Made by a program: the position numbers and the translations under genes
Assembly (NCBI RefSeq): GCF_004193775.1
Contig: NC_041021.1
Coordinates: 14,527,198 to 14,591,197, forward strand
Reading direction: 5' to 3'
DNA: 64,000 nucleotides
Source: Glycine soja
Lineage: Eukaryota; Streptophyta; Magnoliopsida; Fabales; Fabaceae
In this document: positions 24,791-36,159 of the stretch, piece after piece
Layout: each line of letters begins with the position of its first letter
Position numbering within the stretch: the stretch's first letter is position 1
Notes under the pieces: generated by a model
Databases searched by the model: none
Seen by the model: only the letters and a program-made list of their open reading frames with translations
What the model was told of the DNA's origin: nothing

Positions 24791-25217
24791 AAAATTAAAT
24801 AGTATTGTGGCTGAAAGCATGGGAAATGTAGATGCAGTAATGTATAGGTGTGTGCCTTGTAAATCGTACAAACTAATGCAATGCGAGTTTAACGACTGGA
24901 ATTTTTGACTGAGTTATTGTGGAATTTGATTAGCCTGAAATGTGATTGAGTGAGGAGATTTAGTTGGGTATTACTTGTGGGATGAAATACGTTTTACACG
25001 AACAATTTACTTAGGATTGTACTTGCAGAGTGAAACAGTAAAGTGCATATAGAAAAGGTTGCGGTAGTAGATAATAGGAGCAGTATTTCAACAGTGTAAA
25101 TATGAAATTCAATATGATATCACGTAATAAAAAATTTATTGGTATCACATGACCAGACTTTGGTTAATGAGGGAAAGGGTGCGGAAAAGTTACAAGAACA
25201 AAAGAAAGAACATTAGA
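24791..25217. other. Unassigned DNA left of the Athila LTR
   Basis: No gene is visible. Just before this stretch, 24719-24765 repeats text found in the RPA70-like upstream repeat units (CAAATTCATTTAACAATCAAG), tying this side to the sequence right of the Athila element. Confidence 0.4.
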
Positions 25218-26521
25218 ACTCAGGGAACTTGTTTTACTTGGCAAAGCATCATTCAATAAATAGGCATTTGCATAAAGAATTGATTATCATGAAGTAAAAA
25301 CAAAAGTAATTCTATTCTAAGTAAAAGCACTAACTGTGAGCAAGTGAGTGTGAAAACAGATATGTAAAAGCGTTGGGTCCTTCTACTGAGATACTTGATG
25401 CAATTAGGATTTTTCTCTACTTGAAATTATTTATGTGTTCTATGTTGAAGGCACAAATACCAAACACCGATGCCTCGCGAGTTTGGCCTAATTCAAATTA
25501 AACTTCATTCTCAGATGTCTCTTGTTGAACTTAGCCTAACCGAATAGCATTACAATTACAGCATGATAAAAACTAAATTACCGCACTCTGTGTCCGACAG
25601 TTCGATAACCTAGCCCTGCCCTATCCAATTCTAAGGATGCAATACATTTTCCTATGCAAAAGCTCCTAACCTTACACACAAATGGGTGATCAAGCCACAA
25701 GCATGCATAACATAAGCACACATAGAAACATTGAACACATAAAAACAACTTCAAATAGATAGTAATAATATTTACATCAAGTACTCAGCGGAATTTCCCA
25801 AGAAAGGATTCTAGCCCTCCATTACAAGGGAGTACCTTTCACAAATAGAAGAAGGGTTTTAGAGAAAATACCAGATTACAAAGTAGTGGGGATGTCTCCT
25901 CCACCTCCAGGAACCTAGGAATCACTCCTAAACCTAAAATCTACCTAAAAGTTAAGGCCTTTTTCTTCCTTGCTCAGCTTTTCCTCTGTTCTTTGTTCAG
26001 CACTCGACTCATGTAGTCTATTCAGACCTTCTCTCTTCATTTTCTGTAATTTAGGCTTAAAAAGGGCTTTTTGTTCGTGTAGGCACGCTTAGCACCATCT
26101 TCGCACTTAGCGCGAGTAAGTGAAATTTGACTTAGCGCCATTCTCGCGCTAAGCACAAAAGAGACAATCTTCTCACTGAACGAGCTGATGATGCACTGAG
26201 CACGTGATGACATGGCAGATTCTCTTCAATATTCATCTCACTCATTAAGCGACTGATGTCTCGCTTAGCGGTTGAGTCTCACTAAGCGCACAGTCCAGGC
26301 TTAGCGAGACAGTAGCTTTTGCACCTTCCAGTTTTTCTCCTTTTTACCTGGAATTGAAGTGAAATTTACATTAAATTCATATGGAAAGCTTTTACTGAGC
26401 AAATATAAAAACTAAACAAGAAATATTTACAATCCTACCAAAAAGAACCATAAATTGGGAGAAATATATACATTTTTGAAAACTTTTCTATACAAAAGTT
26501 AGTCGTAAAAGAAGACTAACA
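25218..26521 (-). repeat. Athila 3' LTR (outer end missing)
   Basis: It aligns along its length with 33190-34499. Minus-strand start TGTTAGTC is at 26521. A minus-strand TATA-like TTTTTAAGCC lies near 26054-26066 and TTAGCG/CTAAGC motifs lie upstream of it in minus sense (about 26085-26310). Confidence 0.88.
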
Positions 26522-26537
26522 AACTCCCCCAAATTTA
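26522..26537 (-). other. Polypurine tract of the Athila element
   Basis: Minus-strand TTTGGGGGAGTT immediately precedes the LTR start TGTTAGTC, the expected position for priming of plus-strand DNA. Confidence 0.7.
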
Positions 26538-27836
26538 TAGTTTTGCTTGTCCTCAAGCAAAGAAAGAACAATTCACTTGTTCTCAAGTGACAAACTCACA
26601 GTGGTTATTCACAAGGTGTTTGTTCCAAAGAATTCAATCACATGGCATGAATGGCATACAATGTTTCAATCAACAGCTTCTCGCAAGACATGTAGCTTTT
26701 CAAAGATATGAACATGATTATTAAGCATCACAGCTGAAATAAGCTAGCAAGAATGACAGGTATCAAGGAAGGATCATCAACCAAAGCCTCCCAGAAAAAT
26801 TGGGGCTTTTTCAGCCCCCTCAACTTAGGCCTCTATTAGTCCATCAAATCCTAACCAAAACATGTCAAAATGAGATACATTATATGCGAATCAAAACCCC
26901 TAACACTATTCTAATTAACAACTAACCTAACATCATGCAATCAAAATGAAAATCAAAGCTTTAAAGTAGTAAACTAAGTCAACTAACCTAAGGTTTAAAA
27001 CCAAAATTAAAAACAAGGTTAAAGAAAGCTTACTTGGATCACTGAAATTGGATGCAAAGAAGGAAGCAAGGAGAGCAAGCAAAGAGTGAGAGCACGGTGC
27101 AGAGAAAAAGCACCAACGAAATGCCAAAATGCAGTTTTAAAGCACAAATGAAAATGTAACTGCCAAAGGCAGTTATGCCTTATTTTTTGCGGTTTTGAAT
27201 GCCTCACTTAGCGTGTCAACTCACTAAGCGAGCATACATGACATTTAAGTTTCCAAACACACGCGCTTAGCAGGTAAACTCGCTTAGCCTAATGCAAAAA
27301 TTCAAATTTTCTAGAGAAGACTTTGGGCTTAGCGCGAAGAGTCGCGCTTAGCAAGTTTTGCAGCTCTGATTGGCCTGTAACTCTCACTTAGCAGGCAGTG
27401 GCCATGCTTAGCGAATAAACATGCTCCTTAAATGCAGTAGTGAGTTGCGCTTAGCGCGGGTTGATCGCTTAGTGCAATTCGAAAGAATTAAAATCTAGAG
27501 AAGTTTTTGCGCTTAGCCCAATTCGAAAGAATAAACATCCAGAGAAGTTTTTGGGCTTAGTGCGTAGAGACGTGCTTAGCGAGACAACAACAACTAATGG
27601 TCAGGGGTCAAGGCGCTTAGCACAAGCAAGAGCTCGCTCAGTGCAGGAAGGAAAATCCACTTAGCACGGGATGTGCGCTTAGCGAGTGGACTGCTGAAAA
27701 TTTTTCTAAGTTAATTTTTTCGTCCACTGCTTCAAAGAAGCTATTCAACCCCTTTTTTTGCAATACAAAACATGCTTAAAATGATTTCATGCAACCTCAA
27801 ATAAACCAACTCTAAAAAAATGTAATAAAAACATAA
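26538..27836 (-). repeat. Athila 3' untranslated region with a long CGCTTAGCG motif array
   Basis: No open reading frame of note is present where some Athila elements carry an env-like gene. Between about 27200 and 27690 there are more than fifteen copies of (G)CGCTTAGCG or close variants, in both orientations, extending the motif set of the LTR U3 into the internal region. Confidence 0.7.
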
Positions 27837-29215
27837 TTAAGAAGGACTGGGTTGCCTCCCAGGAAGCGCTCTTTTAAAGTCATTAGCTTGACGCATGATA
27901 CCTAAAGACTCTTGCAAATATAGAACGGTGGTTAATCTTTCAATGGTTCCACCATGGTACAGCTTTAACCTTTGTCCATTCACTATCCATGTTCTATCTG
28001 GATTCTTAGATTGAGGGTCACAAAGCTCTACTACTCCATATGGTTTGACTTCCTTAATGGTAAATGGTCTGGACCATTTAGATTTGAGCTTACCAGGAAA
28101 CAATTTAAGCCTTGAATTGAACAACATCACCTATTGTCCTAGTTGGAAATCCTTCTTTAGCAGCTTTTTATCATGATAAGTTTTAACCCTTTCTTTATAC
28201 AGCCTTGAAGATTCATATGCAGTCAGTCTCATTTCTTCCAACTCCAAGAGTTGTAGCTTCCTTTGCTCTCTAGATGCGGCTTCATCAAAGTTCAAAAATT
28301 TTAAGGCCCAGTATGCTTTATGTTCCATCTCCACTAGTAAGTGACAAGACTTGCCATAGACCAGTTGGAATGGGGATAAGCCTATCGAAGTCTTAAATGT
28401 AGTTCTATATGCCCATAAAGCATCATCCAGTTTGAGTGACCTATCCTTCCTAGTTGAAGCCATAATCTTTTCTAAAATCTTCTTCAATTCCCTGTTTGAT
28501 ACTTCCGCTTGGCCATTAGTTTGAGGATGATAGGGTGATGCTACCTTGTGTGTTACATTATACTGCTTCAACACCTTCTGTAGCTGATTATTGAAAAAGT
28601 GTGTGCCTCCATCATTGATTAAGATTTTGGGCACCCCAAATCGTGCAAAGATGTTTTTCTTAAAGAACTTCACTACAGTCTTAGCATCATTCTGTTGGGC
28701 GGCCACTGCTTCAACCCATTTAGACACATAATCTACAACTACTAGGATGTATTCATTTCCAAAGGATGAAGGGAAGGGACCTACAAAGTCAATCCCCCAG
28801 CAGTCAAAGACCTCAACCTCCATAATATTATGTAGAGGCATTTCATTTCTTTTGGAGATGCCCCCCATCCTCTGACATTGATCACAATGCAACACATGCT
28901 GGTGGGCATACTTGAATAGAGTTGGCCAAAAGAACCCAGACTGTAGAACCTTAGTTGTTGTCTTATCTCCACCATAATGGCCGCCACATGTTGAGTTGTG
29001 ACAGTGCCATAATATGTTCTTGGCCTCCTCCTTTGTCACACATCTTCGGAGAAGATTGTTAGCTCTTATCTTGAACAAGTGTGGGTCATCCCATATGTAA
29101 AATCGAGCATCATGGAGGAATTTCTTCCTTTGTTGCCAAGTTAGATCCTTAGGGATGATTCTTGCTGCTTTAAAGTTGACCATATCAGCAAACCAAGGTC
29201 TTTCATTCACTATGA
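27837..29215 (-). pseudogene. pol: Athila integrase region of pol
   Basis: Minus sense. The zinc-binding N terminus is visible as [13 protein letters not shown] and [11 protein letters not shown]. The catalytic core has GIDFVGPF (first Asp), LINDGGTHF (second Asp) and [12 protein letters not shown] (Glu), with [10 protein letters not shown] typical of Ty3/gypsy integrases. The C-terminal part (WSRPFTIKEVKPYGVVELCD) lies after one in-frame UAG at 28131-28133. The enzyme would insert element cDNA into chromosomes. A frame change near 29212 separates it from the RNase H part. Confidence 0.88.
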
Positions 29216-29640
29216 ACAGGATTCATCAGGGAATTCATCTCTGATCTCTACTTCTTTTGAAGTTACTTCCTTATTAACCAATAGTGGTAAGTGGTCCGCT
29301 ACAACATTTTCAGATCCCTTTTTATCTCGAATAACCAAATCAAATTCTTGAAGCAGTAGAATCCATCTTATCAATTGAGGTTTAGAATCAGCCTTGTTGA
29401 GCAAATATTTAATTGCTGCATGATCAGTGTAAATGATGACTTTTGATCCCACCAAGTAAGATCTGAACTTTTCAAGTGCATAGACAATTGCCAGCATTTC
29501 TTTTTCAGTGGTGGCATAGTTAACCTATGCATCATTCAAAACTTTGTTGGCATAATATATAACATGAAAGATTCCGCCTTTTCTCTGTCCAAGCACAGCA
29601 CCTACGGCATAGTCACTTGCATCACACATCAATTCAAACT
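29216..29640 (-). pseudogene. pol: Athila RNase H domain remnant
   Basis: Minus-sense text includes FELMCDASDYAVGAVLGQRK (29580-29640, includes the first Asp), a stop at about 29525, then [35 protein letters not shown] and [14 protein letters not shown]. This is the classical RNase H that removes RNA from the RNA/DNA hybrid. There is no second (archaeal-type) RNase H, unlike element C. Confidence 0.82.
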
Positions 29641-30112
29641 CTTGCCCTCAATCTGGTGCTGTGATCACCTACGGCATAGTAAAATAATTGTCCTGCAAGT
29701 CTTTCAAGCATCTGGTCCATGAAGGGAAGTGGATAATGGTTTTTACGAGTAACATCATTCAATTTCCTGTAATCTATGCACATCCTCCATCCAGTGATAG
29801 TCCTAGTGGAAATTAGATCATCTTTCTCATTTTTAATCACCGTCATACCCCCCCTTCTTGGGAGCAACCTGCATAGGGCTAACCCATGCACTATCTAAGA
29901 TGGGATAAATGAGTCCTGCTTCTAGCAATTTAAGTATTTCCTTGTGCACCTCTTCTTTCATGACTGGGTTCAGTCGTCTTTGGGGCTACCTCACTAGCTT
30001 GTAATAAGCTTCCATATTAATTTTGTGCATGCAGTAAGATGGACTAATCCCTTTCAAATTAGAGATGTGTCATCCAATTGCTGCTTTGTGCTTCTTCAAA
30101 ATCTAAACCAGT
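29641..30112 (-). pseudogene. pol: Athila reverse transcriptase, palm domain deleted
   Basis: The N-terminal RT is readable in minus sense: PKKGGMTVIKNEKDDL, RMCIDYRKLNDVTRKNHYPL and PFMDQMLERLAGQLFYYA. It then jumps directly to CDASDYAVGAV of RNase H. The region with the YxDD catalytic motif, roughly 600-700 bp in relatives, is missing. The junction is flanked by a 15-bp direct repeat CACCTACGGCATAGT (29599-29613 and 29666-29680). No RT activity is possible. Confidence 0.85.
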
Positions 30113-30114
30113 TG

Positions 30115-31194
30115 TTACTCTTCTTTCTTCTTCAAGGAGCTGCTAATTATGACTAGTTTGGCTTCATTGTCATCCAAGAATACATACTTCAAGTGTGCAG
30201 GTAGAGTCTTCAACTCCACTTTGGGTTTTTCTATTGGTCTACTATTCTTCAATTCTTCAAACATAGTATGTCTAGCAGAATTTTCCCTTGCACCATCTAA
30301 CTCTTCAATACAAGCCTGCACTTCATCTTCCTCCTCCTTGGTCAGACATTCTACATGATTATTCAGTGCTTTTTCCAAAGGAGACTGCAGTACCATGGCT
30401 GTAGCTGCTAATTCTATCTCCCGTTTTACCTTCTCCACATCAAAATAGGCCTTGTGATCACTTGAGTGCTTCATTGCTTCAAATAAGTCGAATGAAATTT
30501 TTTGATCCTCCACACTCAGTTCTAATTTACCTTTCCCCATATCTACTACAAAACTGATGGTTGACATGAAAGGACGTCCCAAAATTATGGGGATTTCAAT
30601 ATCCTCCTCTATATCCATAACCACAAAATTTGCAGGGAAAGTAATATGTTTAACTCTTACTAAAACATCTTCTATCACTCCATACGGCCTGATGGTGGAG
30701 CGATCAACTAACTACAAAGTCATTCTGGTTGGCATTATCTCCAGCTCTCCCATCCTCCAACACATAGAGAGCGACATCAAATTTATGTTGGCTCCTAAAT
30801 CAATAAGAGCCTTACCAACTGAGACTGCACCGATCGAGCAAGGTATAGTGACACTGCCTAGATCTTTGTGCTTGGGTGGAAGGATGCGTTGAATGACAAC
30901 ACTACTGTTTCCCCCCACTACAATTGTGTCACTGTGGATATACTTGCTCTTTCGGGTTAGCATATCCTTCAGAAATTTAGAGTAAAGTGGCATCTGTTGT
31001 AAGGCCTCTTCGAAGGGCATGGTAATCTCTAGCTTCTTGAAGATGTCAAGAAAACATGCAACATGTCTTTCTTTATTCTTCCTAGAAGGTACCAATGGAT
31101 ATGGCACTTCTTTCCCCTTAGATGGAGCTACCTCTTTCTTCTTTTCTCTGGACTGCTCACTATTACTCTTTTTCTTTTCATCTTTTTTTTTCAT
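30115..31194 (-). pseudogene. pro: Athila aspartic protease region
   Basis: Minus sense. Upstream YPLVPSRKNKERHVACFLDI and PFEEALQQMPLYSKFLKDML are the conserved Athila gag-protease linker. The active-site region reads ALIDLGANINLMSLS (Asp-Leu-Gly-Ala instead of the more usual Asp-Ser/Thr-Gly). The partner strand region is IPIILGRPFMSTISFVVDM. A single in-frame UAG after PTRMTL (near 30710) splits the frame. The protease would mature the gag-pol polyprotein. Confidence 0.85.
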
Positions 31195-31490
31195 TTTTTC
31201 AGTTTTTTCATTGTTTTCTTCTTTTTCTTTCTTTTTCTCATTCTTTATTTAATTCTCATTCTTGCTTATTATATTCTCATTCTCCTGGTCATCCTCTTCA
31301 TCTTCTATCTCCTCAAGTTCACAAAAATTGTCCTCCGGTTCAGATGTTGGTTCAGTTACCAGCTGTTGTTTATCTCCATCCACTATCTTCTCATCCTTCT
31401 CTTCTTTAGCCATGGTTGCCATTTTTCCATGGGTCATCATAGCTTTACACTCTTCCTTTGGATTTTTTTTCTGTGTTGACTCCAAATTTT
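31195..31490 (-). pseudogene. Athila acidic/lysine-rich linker
   Basis: The stretch encodes charged low-complexity residues (many Glu, Lys and Asn) in minus sense, between the gag zinc-knuckle area and protease. The long plus-strand frames over the same bases are composition artefacts. Confidence 0.5.
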
Positions 31491-32925
31491 GAGGAAGAGT
31501 TGCTAGCTATTTGTTTAACTAACTGTCCCACCTGGATCTCCAAATTTTTAATGGCCGACTCAGTACTCTTGTGATTTGACATTGAAACCTGCATGAATTG
31601 AGCAAGAGTCTCCTCCAGCTTTGTTGTCCTCTCATAGAGGTTAAGCCCTTGTTGTGGTAGCCTATTTGATGGTCCACCCTGGTCTTTGTTGAATTGATTA
31701 CCAGGGTGAGTCCTCCACTGATTTGCTGCTAGTTGTAATGCTGGCCTTGTTGGTATCCAAAAAATCCACCCACATTAAAATTCTGCCTTGGCTAGTTCCC
31801 CATATAATTAACTTCATGTGTTAATTCTTCAGTGGGAATACAACAGCCTGATTCATGAGCTCCACCACAAAGTGTGCAACCTGCAACTTGCAAAACAGAA
31901 GAAGGTGAAGGTTAACTAACATGTAATTGAGCTGGCATCTTACTCAGTGTTTCTGTTAAAGTCTCGAGTTGCTTGGACAACAACTTATTCTGTGCCAACA
32001 GAGCATCTTGTGATGACAGCTCTAATAAACTCTTCTTGGTGGGATAGTGTGTTCTATCACGCAAGATAGCATGATCACTAGCAACCATATTCTCAATTAG
32101 TTCCATGGCTTCTTCAGGAGTTTTAAGCTTTATTTTACCCCTGCAGAAGCATCTAAGAGCTGCTTAGATTGTGGCTTCAATCTGTTAATGAAAATATTCA
32201 GCTGTATGGGCTCAGAGAATCCATGAGTAGGAGTTTTCCGCAGCAAGCTACGAAATCTTTCTAGTGCTTCACTTAAAGATTCATCTAGGAACTGGTGAAA
32301 GGAAGAGATGGCAGTCTTTCCCTCTGCAGTCTTGGACTCTGGGAAATATTTCTTCATAAACTTTTCCACAACTTCATCCCAAGTCCTCAAGCTATTAACC
32401 TTTGAATAAATGTAGCCACCTCTTGGCTTCTCTAGATAGTGAGAATGAAAATAAGCTAAGCCTAACAACATCTTCTGGCACTCCAACAATTCTGACTGTG
32501 TTACAAATTTCAATGTAAGTTGCTAGATGTGCATAAGGATCTTCATTGGGCAAACCATGAAATTGATTGCCCTGTATAAGCTGAATCAAAGAATATGGAT
32601 ATGTGATATTCTGAGCTTGAACCTCCGGCCGTGCAATACTAGTGAAAAATTGTGGGACACTTGTACTTGAGTAGTCTTCAAGGGTTACTCGTCTAGGTTG
32701 CTCATCAGCCATTATGTTGGCTTCAAGCAAGGTTGTATCTGATTCCCTTGTCTCTGTAAAACTAGAAGATGACTCTAAAGATTGAGGTTCTTCAAGAATT
32801 GTTGCTGCTTCTATATCCTGCAAAAAAATTTTGCGCCTTTCTGCTTTGTTCCTTCTACAAGTTGCTTCGATTTCCAAGTCTATTGGAACCAAATTACTTG
32901 CAGAGGACTTTCTATGCATACGCAA
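31491..32925 (-). pseudogene. gag: Athila gag remnant
   Basis: Minus-sense features: VTLEDYSSTSVPQFFTSIAR, NQFHGLPNEDPYAHLATYIE and VRLSLFSFSLSREAKRWLHL form the gag core, followed by WDEVVEKFMKKYFPESKTAE and ALERFRSLLRKTPTHGF. A zinc-knuckle-like CTLCGGAHESGCC lies at about 31860-31900. A frame change occurs near 32450 and stops accumulate after 31912. Gag would form the particle shell and bind the element RNA. Confidence 0.85.
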
Positions 32926-33065
32926 CTAAGCATAAACAGCAGTTAACCAATTCCAAAGAAAAATAAATTCTGCAGTAAACAAATATTCACAAAAACAAAA
33001 CAACGAATCAAAGAATAAAGAATAAACACCAACAAACTGAACTAAACTTTTCCAAATAAAGAGAA

Positions 33066-33086
33066 GTTCCCCGACAACGGTGCAAA
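33066..33086 (-). other. Athila primer binding site
   Basis: Minus-strand TTTGCACCGTTGTCGGGGA is a decayed form of the TGGCGCCGTTGCCGGGGA site characteristic of Athila elements (usually attributed to tRNA-Asp). It lies just inside the LTR end at 33093. Confidence 0.7.
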
Positions 33087-33092
33087 AATACT

Positions 33093-34499
33093 TGTTCGCA
33101 TCCTGGTACTACTTGTTTTTGTGGATGTGAAATCTAATCGGCAAGTGCATCGGGTCGTCAAGTAAATAATTAAAACAATGTGAACCGAGAATCGAACTCA
33201 GGGAACTTGTTTTACTTGGCAAAGCATCATTCAGTAAATAGGCATTTGTGTAAAGAATTGATTATCATGAAGTAAAAACAAAAGTAATTCTATTCTAAGT
33301 AAAAACACTAACTGTGAGCAAGTGAGTGTGAAAACAGATATGCAAAAGCGTTGGGTCCTTCTACTGAGATACTTGATGCAATTAGGGTTTTTCTCTACTT
33401 GAAATTATTTTTGTGTTCTATGTTGAAGGCACAAATACCAAACACCAATGTCTCGCGAGTTTGGCCTAATTCAAATTAAACTTCGTTCTCAGATGTCTCT
33501 TGTTGAACTTAGCCTAATCGAATAGCATTACAATTACAGCATGATAAAAACTAAATTACCGCACTCCGTGTCCAGTAGTTAGATAACCTAGCCCTACCTT
33601 ATCCAGTTCTAAGGATGCAGTACATTTTCTAATGCAAAAGCTCCTAACCTTACACACAAATGAGTGATCAAGCCACAAGCATGCATAACATAAGCACAGA
33701 TAGAAACATTGAACACATAAAAACAACTTCAAATAGATAGTAATAATATTTACATCAAGTACACAACGAAATTTTCCAACAAAGGATTCTAGCCCTCCAT
33801 TACAAGGGAGTACCTTTCACAAATAGGAGAAGGGTTTTAGAGAAAATACCAGATTACAAAGCAGTAAGGATGTTTCCTCCACCTCTAGGAACCTAGGAAT
33901 CACTCCTTAACCTAAAATCTACCTAAAAGTTAGGGCCTTTTTCTTCCTTGTTCATCTTTTCCTCTGTTCTTTGTTTAGCACTCGGCTCACGTAGTCTATT
34001 CAGACCTTCTCTCTTCATTCTCTGCAATTCAGGCTTAAAAAGGGCTTTTTCTCCATGAAGGCGCGATTAGCGCCATCTTCGCGCTTAGCGCAAGTAAGTG
34101 AAATTTGGCTTAGCGCCATTCTCGCGCTAAGCGCAAAAGAGACAATCTTCTTGCTTAACGAGCTGATGACGCGCTGAGTGCGTGATTACATGGAAAATTC
34201 TCTTCAATATTCATCTCACTCGCTAAGCGGCTGATGTCTCGCTTAGCGGTTGAGTCTCACTAAGCGCATGGTCCAGGCTTAGTGAGATAGCAGCTTTTGC
34301 ACCTTCCAATTTTTCTCCTTTTTACCTGGAATTGAAGTGAAATTTACATTAAATTCATATGGAAAGCTTCTACTGAGCAAATATAAAAACTAAACAAGAA
34401 ATATTTACAATCCTACCAAAAAGAACAATAAATTAGGAGAAATATATACATTTTTGAAAACTTTTCTATACAAAAGTTAGTCATAAAAGACGACTAACA
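33093..34499 (-). repeat. Athila 5' LTR (1407 bp)
   Basis: It runs from minus-strand TGTTAGTCG at 34499 to GCGAACA at 33093, TG...CA. It is nearly identical to 25218-26521. A TATA-like TTTTTAAGCC (minus) lies near 34033-34043, with a dense set of CGCTTAGCG/CGCTAAGCG motifs upstream in minus sense at about 34060-34280. Confidence 0.9.
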
Positions 34500-35920
34500 C
34501 ATACCTTTCCATCCATGAACACCATTTCAAGGTGGCTAGACTTTTCACACACATGGTCAAACTTTAGGTCCACAATAAAAAAAATGCAAGAGAGGAGCAA
34601 GTGCAGTAAAAGTAAAAAAAAAAAAAACACAAATAACAACAATAGTTGCAGTCAATAGTAAAAAAAGAAGAAAACTCCAAGCTTCAATGTTTCTTTGCTA
34701 TCATCAATAGCTTCAATCATATCAAAACTTGGAAACATGACCAACAACAAAACTTTAATGAATAAGCATCATAAGGAATGCAAAAAATATGATCGCAAAA
34801 TGCGAGCTCAAATACAATAATAGTAACAAATCTTCTTCATTCAACATGTCATATGGACTAGGGAAGAAAAAAAATTCATTTAACAATCAAGTTCACACTA
34901 AACATTATAGAACAACAAAAGCCAAACAACAGAGCAACTACAAATATTTTAAACTGAAGCTTAACATCCCAATGCTTAAGCTCTATCATTTAAAACACAG
35001 GCAAATGGAATGGACAATGAAAAGATGGCTCAGAGATTGAGAGCAAAAAGTAAATATTCAAAGATTGAGAGAAGACAACAGAAAGCAAAAAGGAGTTTTT
35101 TTTTTTAAACACAACACGCAACACGTAACACATAAAAGACAACAACATGGGAGAAAAACAAAGCAAACAAACATACGAAGAAAAATAAAAGAGTAGAGAA
35201 AGCAGGTACTCTAGATGGAGGATGAAGATGAAAATGATATAAAAAATGAGTTAGGAAAAATTGCAAAATGTGAGAAGAGATTAAAGAGGAGCAACAATCA
35301 TATTATCTAACAAAGCAAAAGCTAAATAACAATATACCTTTCTATCCATCAAGAACATTTTAAGTGGCTAGACTTTTCACGCACCAGGTCAAACCACTGG
35401 TCCACAATCCAAACTCCTGACTTGAATGTTTCTTTGCTATGATCAATAGCTCCAATCATATCAAAACTCTGAGACATGTCCCACAACAAAAATTTAATAA
35501 TGAATAAGCATAATAAGGAATGCAAACAATATGATCGCAAAATTCCACCTCAAACACAACAACAATAAAACAGAGCATCAACCCTGTCACATCTATTTAA
35601 ACAAACCAAAACCTAAATCACAACATACCTTTGCATCCATCAAGACGAATCCAAGGTGCCTAGAATTTGAGCTCCAAGATTAAATGTTTGTTTGAATCAT
35701 CAATAGCTCCAATCATATCAAAACTCCGAGACATATCCCACAACAAAACTTTAATGAATAAGCATAATAAGGAATGCAAACAATATGATGGTAAAATGAA
35801 ACCTCAAACACAACAACATTAACATACATTTTTCATTCAACATGTCATATGGACCAACAAAGATAAACAAATTCATTTAACAATCAAGTCACACTAAACA
35901 TTAAAGGACAACAAAAGCCA
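34500..35920 (-). pseudogene. Three repeated copies of an RPA70-like first exon
   Basis: Three direct repeats (about 34500-34925, 35334-35570 and 35626-35920) each begin with a plus-strand ATACCTTTnnATCCAT. On the minus strand this is the exon end ...ATGGATnnAAAG followed by GTAT, a splice donor. The minus-sense exon reads SFDMIGAIDHSKETFKSGVW and SSHLKMFLMDRK in copy 2, FDMIEAIDDSKETLKLGVF in copy 1 and SRSFDMIGAIDDSNKH in copy 3. This fits the beginning of plant RPA70-like proteins. The Athila 5' LTR abuts the donor of copy 1 at 34499, so downstream exons now lie about 9.7 kb away at 22.9-24.6 kb. Confidence 0.45.
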
Positions 35921-36159
35921 ACCTAAAATCCCAGAATGCAAACTTAAAAACTAGTCCTTGAATTGAGCAAACCTAAACCCTAAACATCTAACTACCAACT
36001 TTGGAATCCCAAGACCAAACTTCCAAAAAATTGAAGCCAAAACCCAACCTCAGAATCCAGAAACATATTTCTAGCTACATCCCAGTCTAATAAAGCACAA
36101 CGTAAAACCCAACAAACAAAATACAAAAACTAATGACCAACATCAAAAATCCTAACCCA

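Larger units (their letters stand above)
25218..34499 (-). mobile_element. Athila-lineage Ty3/gypsy retrotransposon, about 9.3 kb
   Basis: Minus-sense order is 5' LTR 34499-33093, primer binding site, gag, protease, truncated reverse transcriptase, RNase H, integrase, long 3' untranslated region, polypurine tract and 3' LTR 26521-25218. Gag and protease are of the Athila type, close to the soybean Diaspora group as I remember it. The 3' LTR lacks roughly 100 bp at its outer end, so no target duplication can be read. In a 115-bp comparison of the two LTRs I count four differences, all transitions. No env-like ORF is present. Pol has a deletion, nonsense codons and frameshifts, so the copy is dead. 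Confidence 0.88.

Noticed and set aside
31019..31492. Plus-strand frames rich in Phe, Ser and Leu
   Set aside because: They are antisense to the Lys/Glu-rich linker and protease of the Athila element on the minus strand.
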